Assembly: GCA_017405085.1 (NCBI GenBank)
Contig: JAFRBB010000062.1
Location: 1 to 33,680 of the forward strand
DNA length: 33,680 bases
Origin: Eubacteriaceae bacterium
GTDB lineage: Bacteria; Bacillota; Clostridia; Eubacteriales; Eubacteriaceae
Direction: 5' to 3'
This document shows, piece after piece, positions 15,954-23,663 of this stretch. Below the pieces are notes generated by a model, which saw only the letters and a program-made list of their open reading frames with translations, was not told the origin of the DNA and made no database searches. The number at the start of each line of letters is the position of its first letter. The first letter of the stretch is position 1. Both the position numbers and the translations under genes were made by a program.

Positions 15954-16463
15954 TCAGGCATTACGCCCGCAGCACTTTTTATACTTTTTCCCACTGCCGC
16001 AGGGACAGGGATCGTTGCGGCCGACCTTCGGCCCTTTGACAACGGTGTTGCGGTTGCGGAATTTTTTATAGATGTCCTCTCTGCGTTCCGCGCTCAAGAT
16101 GCCGTCCCATTCGGGCAAGGTGTAGAGCCACTCCGCGGGCACCGCGAGCATGTTCCAATAGAGCTTCTCAAAATCGATGGTAAAGGCAAAAGGCGTGTCC
16201 GCTTCAAAGCTGTCAAGCTCCGGCATGGTCTCCTCAATGCTTTCGCTGATGCCGTCCAAAAATCCCAGGATTTCCTCCTGACCCATGTTGTATTTTTCGG
16301 CAAAGCCCGCGACGGTGCCTTCGACCCGCGCTTCTTTTTTGCCAAGCAAATCCTTGTAAATACCCTTTTCCCGTTCACAAAAGGCGTCCCAAAAGGCACG
16401 GGCTTTCTTTTCATCCTTGGCATGGTCTTCAATGGATTGCTTCCATTCACTGTATAAACTCAT
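15954..16463 (-). CDS. SEC-C metal-binding domain protein
   Basis: A 169-residue soluble protein. The last 20 residues carry the SEC-C zinc motif ([19 protein letters not shown]), as at the end of SecA and in many small stand-alone proteins, where it binds one Zn and often mediates contact with ribosomes or partner proteins. The N-terminal 145 residues are helical and acidic and of no family I can name. Of two possible starts, ATG at 16463 is preferred because AAGGAG lies 9 bases upstream; the ATG at 16472 directly abuts that site. It has a good promoter and a strong terminator, so it is a single-gene unit. Role unknown. Confidence 0.85.
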   Translation of the reverse strand: MSLYSEWKQSIEDHAKDEKKARAFWDAFCEREKGIYKDLLGKKEARVEGTVAGFAEKYNMGQEEILGFLDGISESIEETMPELDSFEADTPFAFTIDFEKLYWNMLAVPAEWLYTLPEWDGILSAERREDIYKKFRNRNTVVKGPKVGRNDPCPCGSGKKYKKCCGRNA

Positions 16464-16494
16464 GACATTCATCTCCTTGCAAAGTGTTTAAGCC

Positions 16495-16523
16495 ATTATA
16501 ACAGATTCACGGAAAATGCACAA
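16495..16523 (-). promoter_or_regulatory. Promoter of the SEC-C gene
   Basis: TTGTGC (16518-16523), 17 bases, and a perfect TATAAT (16495-16500) on the minus strand, about 30 bases before the start codon. Confidence 0.75.
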
Positions 16524-16703
16524 TTGCGAACCGGAGATTTCGGGATTACCGCGCAACGCCCCGAATCCGAGGCCCCGCGTGCGAATAAAACCGCCAACCG
16601 GCCAACAAAAAAGACGCCGAAGCGACAAAAAGGCTTCTTCTCCGTTGGGGTAAGCCGCGAGCATGACGAGCGGCGCTTGAACGAGGAACAGCCGTTCCGA
16701 GTG

Positions 16704-16762
16704 TAAGTGAGCATCCAAATCTTTGATTTGGCCCATGCGAACTTATCGAGCGAAGCGGGTGG
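16704..16762. repeat. 59-bp inverted repeat, right arm
   Basis: Reverse complement of 11882-11940 with about two mismatches. It is the only segment of the right-hand repeat island that is inverted relative to the left island; the neighbouring family C and B copies are direct. Confidence 0.75.
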
Positions 16763-16852
16763 AGATGTTTTCGAGCAAAGCGAGAAAACTGCCCAAAAAA
16801 GGATAGCGAAAAGTTCACGCAACGAAACAAATGCCGTTAGCCTTTCGAGGAA

Positions 16853-16947
16853 GAATCCTTCACACTCCGCTACGCTACGGATAGCTTCCGTCAGCCGATC
16901 ACACTCGCTTTTGCTCGTGTTCTTGGGACGTCAGTTACGTCTCGCTT
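16853..16947. repeat. Intergenic repeat family C, right copy
   Basis: Direct repeat of 11761-11857. The surrounding stretch 16524-16852 is G+C-rich with small palindromes (for example GGAACAGCCGTTCC near 16685) and no convincing gene. Confidence 0.65.
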
Positions 16948-16998
16948 CGCGAGCCACCTCCCCTTATCAATGGGAGGCCGTGTGCTCAGCGACAAAAA

Positions 16999-17045
16999 GG
17001 CTCCCTTCGATGAGGGGAGCTGTCGCTGAAGGCGACTGAGGGGTT
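16999..17045. repeat. CTCCC/GTCGCC hairpin repeat, family B copy
   Basis: GGCTCCCTTCGATGAGGGGA forms one hairpin and GTCGCTGAAGGCGAC a second, followed by TGAGGGGTTCT. A partial copy (CCTCCCCTTATC) precedes it at about 16963. Confidence 0.65.
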
Positions 17046-17106
17046 CTCTTGCGAATAGATTGCTAAGAACACAAACCCTCGAAGCCCATCCTCAAAAATC
17101 CAATCA

Positions 17107-17180
17107 GAAACTCAGGCCTCGCCTGAGTTTCATCCTGAATTATTCATCATTCATCATTAATCATTCATCATTCATAACCA
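17107..17180. repeat. Family A palindrome with AT-rich tail, copy 3
   Basis: A 25-base palindrome (arms GAAACTCAGGC/GCCTGAGTTTC, 17107-17131) followed by an AT-rich tail of tandem ATTCATCATTCATC repeats. Only one palindrome is present, so it looks like a half element. It lies 70 bases past the cobU stop and the hairpin might end that transcript. Confidence 0.65.
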
Positions 17181-17249
17181 ATCCGCCGAAGCGACCATTG
17201 TCCACCAGAAAACAGCATAACGAGCAAAGACCCCCTCACGACAGAGACG

Positions 17250-17804
17250 CTACTTCACCTTCATCGGCACGCCCGAGACGCAAAAATAAAAATCATCGGC
17301 CCGTTCGGCCACCCGTTGATTGATTCTGCCGGCAATATCCCGGAAAAACGAGCCCATCCGATAGGCGGGCACAAGGCCGAGCCCCACCTCATTGGCGACG
17401 ATGATCACCCGTTTATCGGCCATCAAATCCAATGCCGTCATGATGTCCCGGGCGATATCCGCCTCGATGTCCCAAACCGTCTCCGCGGGAACCGTGTCAA
17501 AATCCATGCCCGTGTCCATCATTTGATTGGTGATGAGCACCGTCAGGCAATCCAAAAGCACCGTGTCCGCGTCAAGAAAGCCCGGATCCTCGGGAAGCTT
17601 GTCAAAATCCCGATAGCGCTCAATGGTCGTCCATTCGGCGGGCCGCCGTTCCCGGTGATGCTTGATGCGGTCTTTCATGCCGTCATCAAAAGCCACCGCC
17701 GTCGCAATATAGGCCACCTTCCCGCCGGCGTCCATGGCCAGCTTTTCACCGAAAGTGCTTTTGCCGCTTCGGGCGCCGCCGGTAATGAGTGTCAAATGTC
17801 CCAT
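17250..17804 (-). CDS. cobU: Adenosylcobinamide kinase / adenosylcobinamide-phosphate guanylyltransferase
   Basis: A 184-residue cytoplasmic enzyme that phosphorylates adenosylcobinamide and attaches GMP, activating it for nucleotide loop assembly. Walker A is GGARSGKST (residues 9-17). VLLDCLTVLITN and the family signature NEVGLGLVPAYRMGSFFRD with a following GRINQRVAERAD are all present. Length is normal. The start at 17804 has AAGGAG six bases before it; the frame extends to 17825 without a site. It is the last gene of the cbiB-cobD-cobU run, 17 bases after cobD. cobS and cobT, its downstream partners, are not in the window. Confidence 0.94.
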   Translation of the reverse strand: MGHLTLITGGARSGKSTFGEKLAMDAGGKVAYIATAVAFDDGMKDRIKHHRERRPAEWTTIERYRDFDKLPEDPGFLDADTVLLDCLTVLITNQMMDTGMDFDTVPAETVWDIEADIARDIMTALDLMADKRVIIVANEVGLGLVPAYRMGSFFRDIAGRINQRVAERADDFYFCVSGVPMKVK

Positions 17805-17821
17805 TTTTGTCTCCTTCCGCC

Positions 17822-18874
17822 TCATTCCACCATGTCTGACAACACGGCAATGAGCTTGTCGTTCTCTTCCTTTTTTCTGACCGCGATGCGGAAAAACTTC
17901 TCGTCCAGTCCCGCGAAATCCTCACAGGTGCGGATGTTGATGCCGCAATGATTAAGCCCGGCGTTGAGCGCCGCCGCCGTGCCGGATTTGAGGGCGCACA
18001 GGTGGAAATTGGCCGAGCTGGGATAGACCTTAATGCCTTTGATTTTGGACAACTCCAAAAACACCCGGCGCCGTTCGGCCTTCATGAAGGCCTTGGACTG
18101 CTCGGAAAACTTCCGGTCCGACAAAAGGGTGTCAATGACGGACAGCGCCAGATGATTGACGGCCCAGGGCATTTGCTCGCCGGCCAGGGCATCGATGAGA
18201 TCCTCTCTGCCCACGGCATAGCCGACGCGAAGCCCCGGAAGCCCGTAAAACTTCGTCATGGACCGAAGCAGCACCATCGGCAAATCCCGCGCCATCATCA
18301 AATCTAGGCAGGAACCTTTTGAAGAGAAATCAATGAAAGACTCATCGATAAACCAGTGAACCTGCCGTCCGACCCGCTCAAAAATGTGGCCGAGATAATC
18401 CGGCGAATAGGCCGCCCCCGTCGGATTGTTGGGATTGCACAAAAAGACGGTGTGAGGCTTCACCTCATGGATCATCTTGATGAGAGCCTCGGGATTGATG
18501 CGAAACTCGTCCTTTTCCGTAAAGGGAATCTCCGTGATCTGGTTCCAGCCGGCGACCAACAGCGCCCGATGATATTCATTAAACGTCGGCGCGATAATCA
18601 AGGCCGGCCTGTCCGCATCGGCAAAGGCCCTGGCATACAGATAAATGATGTCGATGGCTCCGTTGCCAAGGATAATATTGTCCGCGCTCACGCCCAGGTG
18701 TCCGGCGATTTGCCTGCGCTGGGCCTCCCCCGAAATATCCGGATATTTTCCCAGGCCGTCAAGAGCCGCCACGAGGTCAAATTTCAAGCCCGCGGGCATG
18801 CCGATGGGATTGATGTTCACGGAAAAATCAATCATCTCCTTGTTAGGCCCCGTATAGCCGCCGTGTGTATTCAT
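17822..18874 (-). CDS. cobD: Threonine-phosphate decarboxylase (cobalamin aminopropanol arm)
   Basis: A 350-residue PLP enzyme of the HisC-like fold class I family that makes (R)-1-amino-2-propanol phosphate, the linker attached to the corrin by CbiB. Seen: HGG at the N-terminus and FSVNINPIGMP (residues 17-27), CNPNNPTG (146-153), the aspartate in FIDESFIDF (175-183), the PLP lysine K208 in SMTKFYGLPGLRVGY, and a distal IAVRKKEEN near 335. HisC itself is a close relative, but the position between cbiB and cobU decides the call. GGAGG lies before the ATG. Confidence 0.92.
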   Translation of the reverse strand: MNTHGGYTGPNKEMIDFSVNINPIGMPAGLKFDLVAALDGLGKYPDISGEAQRRQIAGHLGVSADNIILGNGAIDIIYLYARAFADADRPALIIAPTFNEYHRALLVAGWNQITEIPFTEKDEFRINPEALIKMIHEVKPHTVFLCNPNNPTGAAYSPDYLGHIFERVGRQVHWFIDESFIDFSSKGSCLDLMMARDLPMVLLRSMTKFYGLPGLRVGYAVGREDLIDALAGEQMPWAVNHLALSVIDTLLSDRKFSEQSKAFMKAERRRVFLELSKIKGIKVYPSSANFHLCALKSGTAAALNAGLNHCGINIRTCEDFAGLDEKFFRIAVRKKEENDKLIAVLSDMVE

Positions 18875-18964
18875 TGCGTTCCTCCGATTGAAAGTGTATT
18901 GGTCTCCGACAGCGCGTCCGCCATGGTCGCAGGCTGCGAAAAAAGCCGGGGACTTGCCATGGGA

Positions 18965-19972
18965 TCAAACCCCAAGGGCATAACCGATTGCCAAAAAAAG
19001 CGCGGTCGAAACAACCACCATCACAATTTCCGACGTCGTCATGATGGTGGAAGCCTGTCCGATATCCGAGACGGCAAGGGGATAATCCGCGTCGCCAATG
19101 GTGGGCTTGTGCACCACTTCACCGAAATAGACATTATCGCCGCCGAGACGGATATGAAGGAGCCCCGCCACCACCGATTCGGGATGGCCGGCGTTGGGGC
19201 TTTTATGGTTCCAACGATCTCTTTGGTAAATGCGAAGGGCATTGCCCGCGTCATAGCCCAGCAAGGCGCCGCCGATCATCATCATATAACTGCCGAGACG
19301 CGCCGGCAAATAATTAAACACGTCGTCGATTTTGGCTGGATAACAGCCGAAATCCGTAAAGGGCTCCTGCTTATAACCGACCATCGAGTCCATGGTATTG
19401 ACCGCTTTATAAACCAAAGCGAAAACCGTCGGATTGAGAAAGGGCACAAAATAACTGACGCCGATGCCGATCAGCATATAAAAATAGGGCGCGAGCACAC
19501 CGTCAATGGTGTTTTCTGCGGTGGTCTCCACCGTGGCCCGGATGATTTCGTCGGCGTCAAGTTTGGTCGTGTCCCGTCCCACCAGGTAACCGACCTTGAT
19601 TCGCGCTTCCTCTATATTTTGATGCAAGGCGTCCGCCACGTCAAGCACCGATTGCTTCAGGCTCTTTTCCGCGAGGGTCATGGCAAGCAGCCACACGTTG
19701 ATCAGATAAAAAACCGGTCTCAAATAAAGGAAGGTCAAATATTGCAGGCCGATGGTGCAGAGCATCGTCACCGCGACGACAATGAGCCACATCACAAACC
19801 CTTTGAATCGGCGGGCGCCGCCATGATTCATTTTTTTCGTCAAAAAACCGATCAAGCGCCCGATGAGCACAATCGGATGAATCTGCGCCAGCGGATCGCC
19901 AATGATCAGATCGAGCACCACGGCGCAAACCGTCATGATCGTCCACTGGCCCATGGTCATTTCATTAAACAT
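18965..19972 (-). CDS. cbiB: Adenosylcobinamide-phosphate synthase
   Basis: A 335-residue integral membrane protein that joins aminopropanol (phosphate) to adenosylcobyric acid. Typical features: DLIIGDP near residue 25, HPIVLIGRLIGFL, VGRDTTKLDADEIIRATVET then AENTIDGVLAPYFY (about 130-165), YKAVNTMDSMVGYK, NAGHPESVVAGLL and the motif LGGDNVYFG near the C-terminus. Several hydrophobic membrane segments flank these. The start at 19972 follows AAGGGAAGCACT; the frame runs open to 20029 without a ribosome site. First gene of the cbiB-cobD-cobU unit. A family B/A repeat island separates it from cbiP, and no clear promoter is seen in 19973-20120. Confidence 0.93.
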   Translation of the reverse strand: MFNEMTMGQWTIMTVCAVVLDLIIGDPLAQIHPIVLIGRLIGFLTKKMNHGGARRFKGFVMWLIVVAVTMLCTIGLQYLTFLYLRPVFYLINVWLLAMTLAEKSLKQSVLDVADALHQNIEEARIKVGYLVGRDTTKLDADEIIRATVETTAENTIDGVLAPYFYMLIGIGVSYFVPFLNPTVFALVYKAVNTMDSMVGYKQEPFTDFGCYPAKIDDVFNYLPARLGSYMMMIGGALLGYDAGNALRIYQRDRWNHKSPNAGHPESVVAGLLHIRLGGDNVYFGEVVHKPTIGDADYPLAVSDIGQASTIMTTSEIVMVVVSTALFLAIGYALGV

Positions 19973-20127
19973 AGTGCTTCCCTTCCCGGCCGGATGCCGA
20001 TATCGATGAACTGTATGATGAATACGCAATGATCTCTCGCGAGTGACGCGGATGATCGCGGATCAATGATAAAGAACCCATCAGTCTTGCTAAGGCGGAA
20101 CAGCTCCCCAACGTCATCTTTTCGCAA

Positions 20128-20252
20128 GAGAACCCCTCAGTCCCGCCAAAGCGGGACTGCTCCCCTTATCAAGGGGAGCCTTAATAACGCCGCGCAGCAC
20201 ATGCCTCTCCTAAAATAGGGGAGGTGGCGCCCGCAGGGCGTCGGAAGGGTTC
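20128..20252. repeat. Head-to-head pair of CTCCC/GTCGCC repeats, family B
   Basis: The left copy reads GAACCCCTCAGTCCCGCC..CTCCCCTTATCAAGGGGAG (20130-20179). The right copy, in opposite orientation, reads CCTCTCCTAAAATAGGGGAGG..AAGGGTTCT (20204-20252) written in parts. Together they could fold into a large cruciform. This lies inside the gap between cbiP and cbiB. Confidence 0.6.
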
Positions 20253-20303
20253 TTTATCGCAATCGAAAGAAAGGCCCTCAAAGTCCGGCGATGATTGCAA
20301 TCC

Positions 20304-20450
20304 GAAACTCGGGCTTGCTTGAGTTTCTTAAGGGAGGCAACGCGCTCAGCGACGTCGCAAAAGCCCCTCGAAGCCGGACCAAAAAAACTCAATCAGAAAC
20401 TCAGCTCGGCTGAGTTTCCACTAGAATCATTCATCATTCATTATTAATTG
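20304..20450. repeat. MITE-like intergenic repeat, copy 4 (family A)
   Basis: Two palindromes, an imperfect one at 20304-20327 (arms GAAACTCGGGC/GCTTGAGTTTC) and a perfect 23-base one at 20396-20418 (arms GAAACTCAGC/GCTGAGTTTC), followed by the AT-rich end ATCATTCATCATTCATTATT. From the second palindrome rightward it nearly equals 5145-5198. It ends 17 bases before the cbiP stop codon. Confidence 0.7.
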
Positions 20451-20466
20451 CCGCGAATCGCCTCAA

Positions 20467-21966
20467 TCAAGATGCCTCAATAATACCCATCAGTTTTTCC
20501 ATATCAAGGGCCTCCCGCACCGAGGCGGCGAGCAAATTGTATTGACTGTCCTTAAAAGCGGCAAAATCGACGCGCTCACCCTCGTCGACGCCTTTTTTTG
20601 CCTTTAAGGCCGCAATGAGCGCCTCGCGAAAATCATCGTTGTCAAAAATGCCGTGAAGATAAGTCCCCATCACCATTTTGTCCTTCGACACCGCGCCGTC
20701 GGCTCTGCCGTCTTCCAGAGTGCAAAAAACGTCGCTGTCCGCGCCGCAGACGCTCTCTCCCATATGAATTTCATAACCGGCCACCGTCGTGCCGCGGACA
20801 TCAAGGCCCAGGGCGTCGCAAGCGATGACGCCGCTTTTTCTGGTGGTCTGTTTGGATGCCTGAAGCTCGGTGGTCACATCCAAAAGACCAAGGCCTTCGG
20901 TTGTTTCCGTTTCCGATTCCACATGGTCCGGGTCGGAAATGGACTTGCCGATAATTTGATAGCCGCCGCAAATGCCAATGACCGGCACCCCGGCTTCGTG
21001 CAGGCGCAAAATCTCATCGGCCATCCGGCTCTCGCGAAGCTTGATGATATCGTCGATGGTATTTTTGCTGCCGGGCACCACCAGCAAATCGGGATTGGCC
21101 CTGGCCATTTCCCGCTGATTGGCATAGTACTCCACCTTGACATCGGGATACATGTCAAAGACCGTGCAGTCGGTAAAATTGGAAATATGACGAAGCCTGA
21201 CAACCCCGATGGTAATGGCGCCGTCACGCTTTTCGTTCCAGCGTTCGGTCACCGAATCCTCATCGTCAATGATGAGCCTGGTAAAGGGCACCACGCCGAG
21301 GCAGGGCACCCCCACCTTTTCCTCGATCATCTCGATGCCGGGCTGAAGGAGTTTCACGTCCCCGCGGAATTTGTTGATGATAAAGCCCTTAATGCGGGCC
21401 TGTTCCTCGGGTTCCAAAAGCTTGATCGTGCCGTAAATCGAGGCGAACACCCCGCCGCGGTCAATGTCGCCGATGAGCACCACCGGCGCGTCCACCATTT
21501 CCGCCAAGCCCATATTGACGATATCATTTTCCCGAAGATTGATCTCCGCCGGTGAGCCGGCCCCTTCGATACACACCACATCGGCGTCATCGGCCAGCTT
21601 GTTGTAGGCGTTCATCACCACTTCGGTCAGCCTCGCTTTGTAGGCATGGTATTCCACGGCGTTCATGTTAAATTCGGCAACCCCGTTTAAAATCACCTGG
21701 GAGCCCACATCCGAGTTGGGTTTTAACAGCACCGGATTCATCGCCACGTCCGGCTCAACCCGGGCGCACTCGGCCTGGGTCACCTGGGCCCGGCCCATTT
21801 CCTTGCCGTCCTGGGTAATGTATGAATTGAGGGCCATATTCTGCGATTTATAGGGCATGACGCGATAACCGTCATCATTTAAGATCCGGCAGACGGCCGC
21901 GCAAATCAGGCTCTTCCCGACGGATGAACCCGTTCCCTGAAACATAATATTCTTTGCTTTTTTCAT
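20467..21966 (-). CDS. cbiP: Cobyric acid synthase (glutamine-hydrolysing)
   Basis: A 499-residue cytoplasmic amidotransferase that amidates four side chains of adenosylcobyrinic acid a,c-diamide, using ATP and glutamine. The N-terminal synthetase half has the P-loop variant MFQGTGSSVGKS (residues 8-19), NMALNSY, and EGAGSPAEINL (134-144). The C-terminal class I glutaminase half has the nucleophile C333 in GICGGYQIIG and the histidine H438 in YLHGIFDND. The start at 21966 has GGAGACACG in front; the open frame reaches 22065 but the extension runs through a terminator hairpin and lacks the family sequence. It follows cbiJ by 128 bases that hold a promoter-like sequence and a structured leader. 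Confidence 0.95.
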   Translation of the reverse strand: MKKAKNIMFQGTGSSVGKSLICAAVCRILNDDGYRVMPYKSQNMALNSYITQDGKEMGRAQVTQAECARVEPDVAMNPVLLKPNSDVGSQVILNGVAEFNMNAVEYHAYKARLTEVVMNAYNKLADDADVVCIEGAGSPAEINLRENDIVNMGLAEMVDAPVVLIGDIDRGGVFASIYGTIKLLEPEEQARIKGFIINKFRGDVKLLQPGIEMIEEKVGVPCLGVVPFTRLIIDDEDSVTERWNEKRDGAITIGVVRLRHISNFTDCTVFDMYPDVKVEYYANQREMARANPDLLVVPGSKNTIDDIIKLRESRMADEILRLHEAGVPVIGICGGYQIIGKSISDPDHVESETETTEGLGLLDVTTELQASKQTTRKSGVIACDALGLDVRGTTVAGYEIHMGESVCGADSDVFCTLEDGRADGAVSKDKMVMGTYLHGIFDNDDFREALIAALKAKKGVDEGERVDFAAFKDSQYNLLAASVREALDMEKLMGIIEAS

Positions 21967-21975
21967 CGTGTCTCC

Positions 21976-22002
21976 AAAATAAAAGCGGCTCCCACAAGCC
22001 GC
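21976..22002 (-). terminator. Intrinsic terminator in the cbiP leader
   Basis: On the minus strand GCGGCT-TGTGGG-AGCCGC (21985-22002) is followed by TTTTATTTT, directly before GGAGACACG and the cbiP ATG. A terminator this close to a downstream start suggests conditional read-through (attenuation) rather than a plain end of the cbiJ transcript. Confidence 0.75.
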
Positions 22003-22020
22003 CCAGAATTGATTCATCAG

Positions 22021-22079
22021 CCTGTTCTTCAAAAAAGCGCGATGAAGCGAAGGCTTACCCGCCAATCCCTTCGGACAGG
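22021..22079 (-). promoter_or_regulatory. Potential three-way-junction RNA in the cbiP leader
   Basis: The minus strand can fold into three adjoining helices: P1 CCTGT/ACAGG (22075-22079, 22021-22025), P2 CGAAGG/CCTTCG (22068-22073, 22048-22053) with loop GATTGGCGGGTAAG, and P3 CTTCA/TGAAG (22043-22047, 22027-22031). Only single unpaired bases lie at the junction. A terminator follows 19 bases later. It is far too short for a cobalamin riboswitch and matches no riboswitch class I know. Confidence 0.4.
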
Positions 22080-22082
22080 TCT

Positions 22083-22111
22083 ATCATATCATCTTTAAAG
22101 GAGCTTCACAA
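22083..22111 (-). promoter_or_regulatory. Promoter-like sequence at the end of cbiJ, before cbiP
   Basis: TTGTGA (22106-22111), 17 bases, TATGAT (22083-22088) on the minus strand. The -35 and part of the spacer lie in the last codons of cbiJ. Transcription would begin about 22076, at the edge of the folded leader. Confidence 0.5.
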
Positions 22112-22838
22112 GCTCTTCCGGCGTCCGGCAGACCTCGGGATAGGCCAAATTCGGTCTGTCGACGCAAAGCACCTTCACGCCGCACTCGGCGGCCGCGCTG
22201 ATTTTTTCGGCCACGCCGCCGATGTCGCCGCTGTCCTTGGTCGTCAGATATTTGATATCGAAAGCATGCATCATCGCGACATTCATCTCCTGGCTAAAGG
22301 GGCCCTGCATGGCGATGATCCGGGAAGGCTTATACCCCAAAGCCTCGCATTCGGCGATGACCTTCGACGTCGGCAGCACCCGGACAAAAATCCGGTCTTT
22401 GTCAAGGGCCTCATAACGAACCAGCTCGCGGCTGCCCGTGGTCGTGAGAATATTTCCCGGGTGATATTTTAAATAGTCGACGACGCCTTCATAGCTCTCA
22501 AAATGAATGACGGCGTCCGTTGGCACCCCAAGGCCCTCGATGCCGGGACGCTCCAGGCGCACATAGCGGACACCGGTGTTTTTCGCCGCCGTCATCGCCC
22601 CCGTCGACGCCGCCTTGGCGTAAGGGTGCGTCGCGTCGACCAGCATCGAGATCCCCTGTTCGCGTATCAATGCCTCAAGGGCATTTTCCTCCAGGGCTCC
22701 CGCCCGGCAGGTGAGATGCTCGGTCTCCTTCGGCGCATTATAGCCGCTCACCGAGGAATAGATGACATCCCTTCCCTTCTCGGCCAGGGCAACGGCCGCC
22801 AATCTGCCGTCAAGGGTTCCCCCCAAAAGCAAAATCAC
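22095..22838 (-). CDS. cbiJ: Cobalt-precorrin-6A reductase
   Basis: A 247-residue cytoplasmic enzyme that reduces the macrocycle of (cobalt-)precorrin-6A with a nicotinamide cofactor. Seen: the N-terminal LLLGGTLDGRLAA, the family motif LVDATHPYA (about residues 65-73), LERPG near 97, TTGSRELV near 134, VLPTSKVIAECEALG, MQGPFSQEMN near 178 and LTTKDSGD near 199. The start codon is GTG, overlapping the cbiH stop in GTGA, so translation is coupled. The ribosome site is weak, consistent with coupling. Length is normal. Confidence 0.92.
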   Translation of the reverse strand: MILLLGGTLDGRLAAVALAEKGRDVIYSSVSGYNAPKETEHLTCRAGALEENALEALIREQGISMLVDATHPYAKAASTGAMTAAKNTGVRYVRLERPGIEGLGVPTDAVIHFESYEGVVDYLKYHPGNILTTTGSRELVRYEALDKDRIFVRVLPTSKVIAECEALGYKPSRIIAMQGPFSQEMNVAMMHAFDIKYLTTKDSGDIGGVAEKISAAAECGVKVLCVDRPNLAYPEVCRTPEELVKLL

Positions 22839-23572
22839 AGCTGATACCCGCGGGGCGTGATCATGGTCTTGCCGTCTTTTGACACATAGGTTTTGGAATT
22901 GCCGATAATGACCATGGAGAACATGTCAATATCCGATTCGCACATTTTTTCCAGGGTGGTGATCTCCATGTGTTCATCGGCGCGCTTGGCGTTTCTGACA
23001 ATCCCGACAGGGGTATCCTTTGATTTATATTTTAACAGAATTTCCTGACAGGTGTTGATATTGGTCGGACGGCCTTTGCTCTTGGGATTATAAAGGGCAA
23101 CGACAAAATCCCCTTCGCCGGCGCAGCGAATGCGTTTTTTAATCACGTCCCAATCGGTCAAAAGATCGCTCAAACTGATGACGCAATAGTCGTGCATCAA
23201 AGGCGCGCCCAAAGTGGCCGCGGCGGCGTTGGCAGCGGAAATACCGGGCACAACTTCGATGTCAACATCCGCGTCTTCGGATTCCGCCATTTCCAGCATA
23301 ATACCGGCCATGCCGTAGACGCCGGCATCACCCGAACTGACCAAGGTGACGGTTTTGCCTTCTTTTGCGAGCTCTAAACATTCTTTACAGCGGTCACGCT
23401 CTTTGCGCATGCCGGATTCCAAAATAGTCTTGCCGTCAACAAGTCCCTCGATCAATTTGATATAGGTCTTGTATCCGACAATGACATCCGCGGCCTCTAA
23501 AGACGCTTTGGCTTCTTCTGTCATGTGGCTGTGAAGACCAGGGCCGAGGCCGGTCACGTAAATTTTGTTCAT
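22835..23572 (-). CDS. cbiH: Cobalt-precorrin-3B C17-methyltransferase
   Basis: A 245-residue SAM-dependent methyltransferase of the tetrapyrrole methylase fold that methylates C17 and contracts the ring. Motifs: VTGLGPGLHSHMTEEA (residues 5-20), DVIVGYKTYIKLI, VSSGDAGVYGMAG near 78-90 (SAM-binding loop), VVPGISAANAAAATLGAPLMHDYCVISLSD split around 105-135, and YNPKSKGRP near 155. The start at 23572 has AAAGGAGTTACC in front; the open frame to 23647 lacks one. It lies 91 bases after cbiG and overlaps cbiJ by 4 bases. Confidence 0.94.
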   Translation of the reverse strand: MNKIYVTGLGPGLHSHMTEEAKASLEAADVIVGYKTYIKLIEGLVDGKTILESGMRKERDRCKECLELAKEGKTVTLVSSGDAGVYGMAGIMLEMAESEDADVDIEVVPGISAANAAAATLGAPLMHDYCVISLSDLLTDWDVIKKRIRCAGEGDFVVALYNPKSKGRPTNINTCQEILLKYKSKDTPVGIVRNAKRADEHMEITTLEKMCESDIDMFSMVIIGNSKTYVSKDGKTMITPRGYQL

Positions 23573-23663
23573 GGTAACTCCTTTTGATTGAATGTGTAAG
23601 TGACAAATATTTTTTGAAAATAAAACGGGATACGTTGGCAGGATCAAACCGGACCCGCGGCAT

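Noticed and set aside
18356..20032. A 558-codon plus-strand open frame
   Set aside because: It is antisense to cobD and cbiB, both of which show complete family motifs; the long frame follows from codon bias in G+C-rich genes.
20653..21555. A 300-codon plus-strand open frame
   Set aside because: Antisense to cbiP, whose catalytic residues are all intact; no ribosome site or family pattern.
21967..22065. N-terminal extension of CbiP by 33 residues
   Set aside because: It would run through the terminator hairpin, and the family sequence begins with the downstream methionine, which has a ribosome site.
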